Below are positions 61,801 to 64,000 of a stretch of 64,000 nt of DNA, one piece after another. Origin of the DNA: Limnoperna fortunei (taxonomy: Eukaryota > Mollusca > Bivalvia > Mytilida > Modiolidae); contig OX104117.1 of assembly GCA_944474755.1 (NCBI GenBank), forward strand, positions 64,719,522 through 64,783,521, in the 5' to 3' direction. The translations under genes were made by a program, and so were the position numbers. Under the pieces are notes generated by a model. It did not search any database, was not told the DNA's origin, and saw only the letters and a program-made list of their open reading frames with translations. Each line of letters begins with the position of its first letter. The first letter of the stretch is position 1.

Positions 61801-63565
61801 ATAACAATGCCTTTGTCTCAATATTCATCTCATTTTACGAATCTGAAATTCCTTGAAACAAAACTATTTTGTGAAAAGAAGAGTCGACAGCTGCCAATTA
61901 GTATGAAATCTAATCATGTGGATATAACATAGTGTTTTATGGAAAGTTGTTCTCCTAGTGCTATATTACTAAGCGCCTGTACTATAATGACTGGCACTCT
62001 TTCTGTAGTGAAAACATTGGCAGTAGAACATAAAACAAAGTATAGCTTACATAAAACATAAAAAATATGGCAATAGTCAGGAAAAACTGTCTTAGTTTCA
62101 ATCAATATATAAGGGTTTTTGTTTTGAAATTTTTCCAAAATTTAGGTTTTTTGTTTTGTTTTGCAACTTATAAAACAGAGAGGTGTACCAGAGATTTAGG
62201 ATTATCCATATTGACAAGCTTTTCCATTAATTGTTCAGCATAGGTTGTTCCATGTAGATGTTTTTCTCTGGCAATCTTCATCTGTTCTTTCTTGTATTTA
62301 AATCTGTCTTTCCATTCCTCTAGTTCCTCAGAGGAGTGGGCCTGAGTACATTTCTCGCCCAGATGGCATTTAGTATTCTCCACAAAGCTTCTGCACAGTG
62401 TGTATTCCTCGCTGGAAAGGCCTCTTGGAGGATAGCGGAATTTCCATCTACCATCTTCATCTGACGTTATCTTTTTCTTATGAAGATCACTGCGACAATG
62501 GGTTTCTAACTCAGCCTCTGATGTAAATTTCATATCACAAAAATCACACCAACACGACACTTCTAATAAGTTGAAAGATAAACAAAAGAGTAAGGATCAA
62601 CTTTATAGATGATTATATTAGGTCCAAAGGTAATTTTCCTGCAATAATTTTGCCTAAAAATCATCATATAATAACCAATATTTCAGAATACTGGTGAAAT
62701 ATGGCCTCAATTCCAACATTAGTGGTTGGGACTACCTCTGAGCTTTGTTTCAGCTAAACAAAATTGATTCTGTGCATAATATTTCAAACACCATCTTTCA
62801 CTTGTTTTTCTTTTAAATTTGTTTTATTTTAAGTATTGTGACCACTTTTATAAACAGAAAAGTGAAAACTAATATTAACCCACTTGTCTAATGCAGACCC
62901 TCAAATTTCTACTGAAATTTTTAACAAGACATTCTTAGGTAATTCTATAGGGTTGTATAACCTACACAAAGACACAACAAGACAGACAGCCTGAACAGCA
63001 TATGGACAGAGAAAACATGAAGTGCATGTAGACCAGAAAACTTCAAGTTTCAAACTACATTTTAAAAACTTTTAGTAATACTGATGAATTTTTTCTGTAA
63101 TTTGGGCAATCTGTCCATAATTTCAAATTGTGAACATAACACTTTGACTTAATTTCACACGAGTTTCATTAAACATTAAAAAGACAATTACCTGGCAACA
63201 TGTTACATCTTATAATTCAAGGGTAAGTCTAGAGAGGATCCAAATCATGAAATTCATAATGGCATTCTGGTAACATTAAATATAGTGAATGCATTTGAAT
63301 GACCTATAGAAAAAAGAATTTTGGCACAAAATAGGAAAAGTGTCACTTCGGACGGTGAATCCATAATACATATTTGTAGGGAAAAATACAGAAATTCTGG
63401 GTTCACAATTTAATTAATTGTATTTTTGGTATTACCTCGTGATGGAATATCACTGTAACTAGGCACTTTATCAGGAGAAGTACTTTTCTGACGATCATTT
63501 TCTTTTGATGGAGGTATGTCAAATGGTAAACCTGCAACTTCTTCAGAGGTATCATCATCCGAGTC
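39437..63565 (-). CDS. HELZ: HELZ orthologue, UPF1-like RNA helicase with CCCH zinc finger (5' end beyond the window)
   Basis: Eighteen minus-strand exons join with matching phases into 4548 nt (1515 residues plus stop). Domain order in this partial product: a C2H2-like finger (residues ~49-71) and a CCCH finger (C-x8-C-x5-C-x3-H, ~100-119); a long UPF1-like beta-rich region (~169-540); the SF1 helicase core (~555-970) with motif I GPYGTGKT, Ia [44 protein letters not shown] and [10 protein letters not shown]; a PAM2 motif [10 protein letters not shown] (~1000); then a long Pro/Ser-rich tail ending in YKYFS. Human HELZ has about 1940 residues and the same order. The family binds PABPC1 through PAM2 and the CCR4-NOT complex through its C-terminal region, and acts in cytoplasmic mRNA repression and decay. 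All catalytic motifs are intact, so it should be functional. First exons lie beyond base 64000. Confidence 0.95.
40843..40950. repeat. Tandem duplication, about 54-bp unit, in the last HELZ intron
   Basis: AAGACTCTGGGTCACTTA and ATGATCTGAAT (first unit) recur 54 bp on with small changes. It does not include the exon-18 acceptor. Confidence 0.75.
41229..41502 (-). CDS. HELZ: HELZ exon 17: PAM2 motif
   Basis: 274 nt. It encodes [20 protein letters not shown], then [20 protein letters not shown] followed by [24 protein letters not shown] fits the PAM2 consensus that binds the MLLE domain of poly(A)-binding protein. It ends [11 protein letters not shown] at donor CAG/GTATGT. Confidence 0.95.
41503..42490 (-). 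other. HELZ intron 16
   Basis: No feature was recognised inside apart from AT-rich sequence. Confidence 0.5.
42491..42680 (-). CDS. HELZ: HELZ exon 16: helicase motifs V and VI
   Basis: 190 nt after TATTACAG. It encodes [20 protein letters not shown] (motif V), then [20 protein letters not shown] and VIVVGDP (motif VI), ending LCLVGKC plus two bases of an Arg codon. Confidence 0.95.
42690..42968 (-). repeat. Exon-15 junction units, third block
   Basis: AAAATTTACCTTGAACAACA near 42813 and CACAAATTTACCTTAATATA near 42900 are related to the exon-15 junction. CATTCACTCATTCCATA spacers are shared with 44223 and 45520. Confidence 0.55.
42970..44221. mobile_element. TA-flanked element with CAGTAGTCCCCCTC ends, 1252 bp
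   Basis: The left end CAGTAGTCCCCCTCTTGA and the right end, read inward CAGTAGTCCCCCTCTCGA, are inverted repeats. The ends continue with AAGACCACC-type sequence to about 45 bp. TA lies on both sides (42968-42969 and 44222-44223). No transposase is evident, so it is non-autonomous. TA target and end sequence suggest a pogo/Tigger-type relative (inference). It sits inside the exon-15 junction array. A one-ended relative is at 60230-60271. Confidence 0.8.
44223..44370 (-). repeat. Exon-15 junction units, second block
   Basis: ACAAATTTACCACGAACAAC and AAATTTACCTTATACAACAA are decayed units of the array at 45520. Confidence 0.55.
44387..45500. mobile_element. Element with 146-bp internal tandem repeats
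   Basis: Six to seven units of 146 bp fill 44500-45330; they carry TACCATGCGTAGTTACAGAG, GGACCGTGAAATTGAGGTCA and ACCTACCAGACAGTCATGTA. The block begins with GTGTGGACACAG and GTCTCGCCTG near 44400, and CAGGCGAGAC near 45480 mirrors the latter, so short inverted ends are likely. A lone copy of the left end is at 54604-54640. Confidence 0.75.
45520..45775 (-). repeat. Degenerate array of exon-15/intron junction units
   Basis: AATTTACCTTGAACA (plus strand), the junction of exon 15 with its intron, recurs with changes near 45531, 45568, 45600 and 45677 before the authentic 45755-45769. Spacers are rich in CACACA and CATTCACTCATTCC. Further units lie at 44223-44370 and 42690-42968. Insertions of two other elements appear to have broken one array. 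Confidence 0.65.
45761..45836 (-). CDS. HELZ: HELZ exon 15
   Basis: 76 nt from TATAACAG to CAAG/GTAAAT. It encodes [20 protein letters not shown] and IYNVQ, plus the first base of a Gly codon. The family reads VNVERVLNVQGKQF here. Confidence 0.93.
46610..46730 (+). mobile_element. Decayed SINE 3' fragment
   Basis: CACCACGATATAGCTGAAAG and CATAGTAGCACATAACC-type sequence resemble the SINE core and tail. It is strongly diverged. Confidence 0.4.
46960..47067 (-). CDS. HELZ: HELZ exon 14
   Basis: 108 nt, 36 codons, phase 0. It starts [20 protein letters not shown] and ends [11 protein letters not shown], the conserved segment GVVxxYADQ of the second helicase domain. Confidence 0.94.
47068..48396 (-). 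other. HELZ intron 13
   Basis: It holds a run of about 20 G at 48147-48166 and otherwise AT-rich sequence. No other feature was recognised. Confidence 0.5.
48397..48690 (-). CDS. HELZ: HELZ exon 13: helicase motif IV region
   Basis: 294 nt, 98 codons, phase 0. It starts [20 protein letters not shown], includes [20 protein letters not shown] and [13 protein letters not shown] and ends GFYNVSE. All match HELZ family sequence in order. Confidence 0.95.
48765..49604. mobile_element. Larger relative of the CTGTGAA MITE, about 840 bp
   Basis: The left end CTGTGGTTTCATTTATTTTC and the right end (inward CTGTGGTTTTTTTTTTATTT) match. GTGGCTATCAATTTTC at left pairs with GAAAAATTGGTACTCCAC at right. 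No coding frame is seen inside. It lies in the intron between exons 12 and 13. Confidence 0.65.
49835..51590 (-). repeat. Array of 15 exon-12/intron junction units, 88-96 bp, split by a SINE
   Basis: Junction words near 49842, 50209, 50303, 50398, 50491, 50586, 50680, 50770, 50862, 50956, 51046, 51134, 51230, 51318 and 51411 precede the authentic one at 51501. Each unit carries about 68 nt of exon 12 (coding for [20 protein letters not shown]) and a donor. Two spacer classes alternate: one with AGACAGCTTACCTG and a TTTTAAAA tract, and a short one with TTAAGCTTGATTACCTG that is closer to the exon sequence. The SINE at 49892 split one unit. Confidence 0.93.
49892..50153 (+). mobile_element. SINE inserted in the exon-12 junction array
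   Basis: A near full-length copy with head (GGTTAAGGTAGTTTGTCTAC), B box GAGTTCGAGTC near 49968, core AATAAAACCTGGACACCATG and (CAAA)n tail. AACAAGGCCAGCCAGG at 49876-49891 and 50154-50169 is a 16-bp target duplication made of array sequence, so the array predates the SINE. Confidence 0.88.
51502..51620 (-). CDS. HELZ: HELZ exon 12: helicase motifs II and III
   Basis: 119 nt after TTTTATAG. It encodes [18 protein letters not shown] with motif II (DEAA), then [20 protein letters not shown] plus MQ with motif III. The last 68-82 nt are repeated many times downstream, each with a donor CAG/GTAA. The first is taken as the true donor because the frame joins exon 13. Confidence 0.92.
51979..52238 (-). 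CDS. HELZ: HELZ exon 11
   Basis: 260 nt from CTTTCAG to AAAG/GTAAGT. It continues motif Ia ([13 protein letters not shown]), then [20 protein letters not shown] and [19 protein letters not shown]. Confidence 0.93.
52783..52992 (-). CDS. HELZ: HELZ exon 10: helicase motif I (Walker A)
   Basis: 210 nt. It encodes [20 protein letters not shown], the Q-motif region, then [14 protein letters not shown] (Walker A) and RILICTHSN (start of motif Ia). It ends with two bases of a Ser codon. Confidence 0.95.
53062..53503. mobile_element. MITE with TA-flanked CTGTGAA ends in a HELZ intron
   Basis: TACTGTGAA at the left is mirrored by TTCACAGTA at the right. Inside, AAATTCGTGGGTATCAATTT and its mirror (GGTACCCCACGAATAA) continue the inverted ends. 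The flanking TA suggests a Tc1/mariner-type target. A related element lies at 48765-49604. Confidence 0.7.
53504..53639 (-). other. Open segment with acceptor-like border, not joined to HELZ
   Basis: A minus-strand segment starting [20 protein letters not shown] follows a strong acceptor TTTTTTTCAG at about 53622. It cannot join exon 9 because the resulting frame meets a stop after two codons. It may be a decayed or alternative exon. Confidence 0.2.
53640..53830. repeat. Tandem duplication, about 99-bp unit
   Basis: TAATAATGGGTCA and GCAGTAGCAGACGGACACCA occur twice about 100 bp apart, ending in CTTTTCATGTTACTGCATT each time. It is intronic. Confidence 0.75.
54008..54132 (-). CDS. HELZ: HELZ exon 9: conserved segment before the helicase core
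   Basis: 125 nt after TTTTTTCAG. It encodes [20 protein letters not shown], closely matching the family signature [18 protein letters not shown]. It ends VFWADT plus two bases of an Asp codon, with donor TGA/GTAAGT. Confidence 0.92.
55023..55133 (-). CDS. HELZ: HELZ exon 8
   Basis: 111 nt, 37 codons, phase 0. It starts [20 protein letters not shown] and ends DDSIQVE. Confidence 0.9.
55505..55830 (-). repeat. Array of exon-7/intron junction units, 46-47 bp
   Basis: Six degenerate copies precede the authentic junction at 55803. They start near 55513, 55558, 55604, 55651, 55698 and 55744. Each reads on the minus strand CCTTGCTGGACAACTTAGAA then AG/GTAGGTTGTGTC, with changes. Five of six keep the donor GT. 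Confidence 0.88.
55803..56028 (-). CDS. HELZ: HELZ exon 7
   Basis: 226 nt from TTTTACAG to AAG/GTAGGT. It starts [20 protein letters not shown] and ends [12 protein letters not shown]. Its 3' end is amplified downstream in a tandem array. Confidence 0.9.
56905..58930 (-). repeat. Array of about 45 exon-6/intron junction units
   Basis: Units of 39 bp or 46 bp alternate irregularly. On the minus strand each holds GGCACAGCTAGAAAATATAG then CCAG/GTATGTTATAC, that is the last 25-40 nt of HELZ exon 6 with its 5' splice site. Short units lack the ATAGAGG segment. A 95-bp block of exon 6 (58071-58165) is embedded in the array. The array fills most of the intron between exons 6 and 7, and its first unit overlaps exon 6. 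Confidence 0.92.
58071..58165 (-). pseudogene. Partial copy of HELZ exon 6 with an in-frame stop
   Basis: These 95 bases equal 58921-59015 with an offset of exactly 850 bp. They differ only at 58110 (C) versus 58960 (G). On the minus strand this change turns the TCA Ser codon of the PASKE segment into TGA. The copy has no recognisable acceptor of its own, so inclusion in mRNA is unlikely and would be disruptive. Confidence 0.9.
58885..59061 (-). CDS. HELZ: HELZ exon 6, ending inside a repeat array
   Basis: 177 nt after the acceptor TTTTTAAG. It starts [20 protein letters not shown] and ends [16 protein letters not shown]. The last 46 nt are themselves the first unit of the long tandem array that fills the next intron. 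Many identical donors (CCAG/GTATGT) follow downstream; I place the exon end at the first because the frame then joins exon 7 correctly. Confidence 0.88.
59580..59779 (-). CDS. HELZ: HELZ exon 5
   Basis: 200 nt between TTATAG and the donor GTAAAT. It starts [20 protein letters not shown] and ends VQIVEYEK plus two bases of a Lys codon. Confidence 0.9.
60325..60455 (-). mobile_element. SINE 3' part in a HELZ intron
   Basis: The reverse complement carries the TTCCTACCGAAGATC-like body, the AATAAAAAC core and a CAATTTTTCAGC-type (here reversed) conserved segment, then the (CAAA)n tail near 60330. The tRNA-like head is missing. Confidence 0.65.
60501..60677 (-). CDS. HELZ: HELZ exon 4
   Basis: 177 nt, 59 codons, phase 0. 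It begins [20 protein letters not shown] and ends EHVYRIK. A 32-bp inverted fragment of this exon lies in the upstream intron at 60914-60943. Confidence 0.9.
61673..61780 (-). CDS. HELZ: HELZ exon 3
   Basis: 108 nt, 36 codons, phase 0 at both ends. It encodes [20 protein letters not shown] and ends in WTFTLTSK, part of the region before the helicase core. Confidence 0.9.
62189..62562 (-). CDS. HELZ: HELZ exon 2: C2H2-like and CCCH zinc fingers
   Basis: 374 nt between TTATTAG and CTG/GTACAC. The C2H2-like finger is [18 protein letters not shown] with a following RSDLH. The CCCH finger is [21 protein letters not shown] basic, helical segment ([19 protein letters not shown]) follows. This exon identifies the gene as HELZ-type rather than plain UPF1 or MOV10. 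Confidence 0.93.
62563..63435 (-). other. HELZ intron 1 of window
   Basis: Nothing recognisable apart from AT-rich sequence. Confidence 0.5.
63436..63565 (-). CDS. HELZ: HELZ exon 1 of window: acidic linker
   Basis: The acceptor TTTTAG and donor GAG/GTAATA frame 130 nt. It encodes [12 protein letters not shown] and continues to YSDIPSR, a polar stretch before the zinc fingers. It ends with one base of a split Glu codon completed by the next exon. No further upstream exon is recognisable to base 64000. Confidence 0.85.
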
Positions 63566-64000
63566 CTAAAAGTCAGAAAATATAAACTGGTATAAAGGAC
63601 AGTATTTTTTGCAATAACAGAACATACGTAATCTAATAAGAATTCTTGGGGAGTATGTTGAGGTCTGACCACACAACCCAATTAATTGTATAAAGGTGGT
63701 AACCACAGGGAAGTAGATAAATGTATATTCATAGTTTTGTCACCTGAATGTCAAAAAGCAGCATGAAATCGCTACTCCCTTTACCCATTTCAAAATACCA
63801 TACTAAGGATCCTCCTTAACAAACCTGGTTTAAAATGACTTAAAGATTTGAATGGAGAAGATTTTAAGTCAAGTGGACTGAAACGGGAGCCACATACTTA
63901 ACTCATTAGTACTAGTTAATACTTCTTTCTTATTATTTAAAAAGCTTCCTGTTACAAGTATTCTATCTTAACTCTAAACAGTGGGAAAGATTTTATCTAA
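63566..64000 (-). other. HELZ upstream intron, continues beyond the window
   Basis: No further exon was found up to the window end, so the remaining N-terminal coding exons lie outside. Confidence 0.5.

Overview
The window looks like animal nuclear DNA, most likely from a bivalve or other mollusc. The evidence is AT-rich sequence, long introns with GT-AG borders, many copies of a tRNA-derived SINE whose layout fits the molluscan RUDI/V-SINE type, decayed RTE-like LINE pieces, numerous MITEs and many short tandem arrays. The species assignment is inference; nothing here fixes the genus.

Layout. 1-10 kb: no recognised gene; a foldback-like element with tandemly repeated arms (544-1226), a SINE, LINE ends and inverted repeats. 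10-15 kb: one small plus-strand gene of unknown function (coding exon 13777-14470) whose upstream sequence holds a SINE split by a 983-bp transposon-like element. 15-24 kb: repeats only, with minisatellites of 29, 51 and 32 bp and an RTE-like LINE remnant that has lost its reverse transcriptase core. 24.7-27.6 kb: a second small plus-strand gene (coding exon 26921-27560) with a Cys-rich N terminus and several Tyr motifs. 27.6-39.4 kb: no gene recognised; short arrays, a head-to-head SINE pair and a palindrome.

39.4-63.6 kb holds one large minus-strand gene, clearly an orthologue of HELZ, the UPF1-like SF1 RNA helicase with a CCCH zinc finger. I resolved 18 exons that join in frame into 1515 codons plus a stop (4548 nt). 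The 5' end lies beyond base 64000. Helicase motifs I to VI, the PAM2 PABP-binding motif and the conserved C-terminal tail are all visible.

The most notable observation is in the HELZ introns. In four introns (after the exons at 58885, 55803, 51502 and 45761) the sequence just downstream of the exon is a tandem array whose repeat unit is the exon/intron junction itself: the last 10-80 nt of the exon, the 5' splice site and the first intron bases. Each array therefore carries between several and several dozen decoy 5' splice sites. One array also contains a 95-bp copy of more of the exon that differs by one base, and that base creates an in-frame stop.
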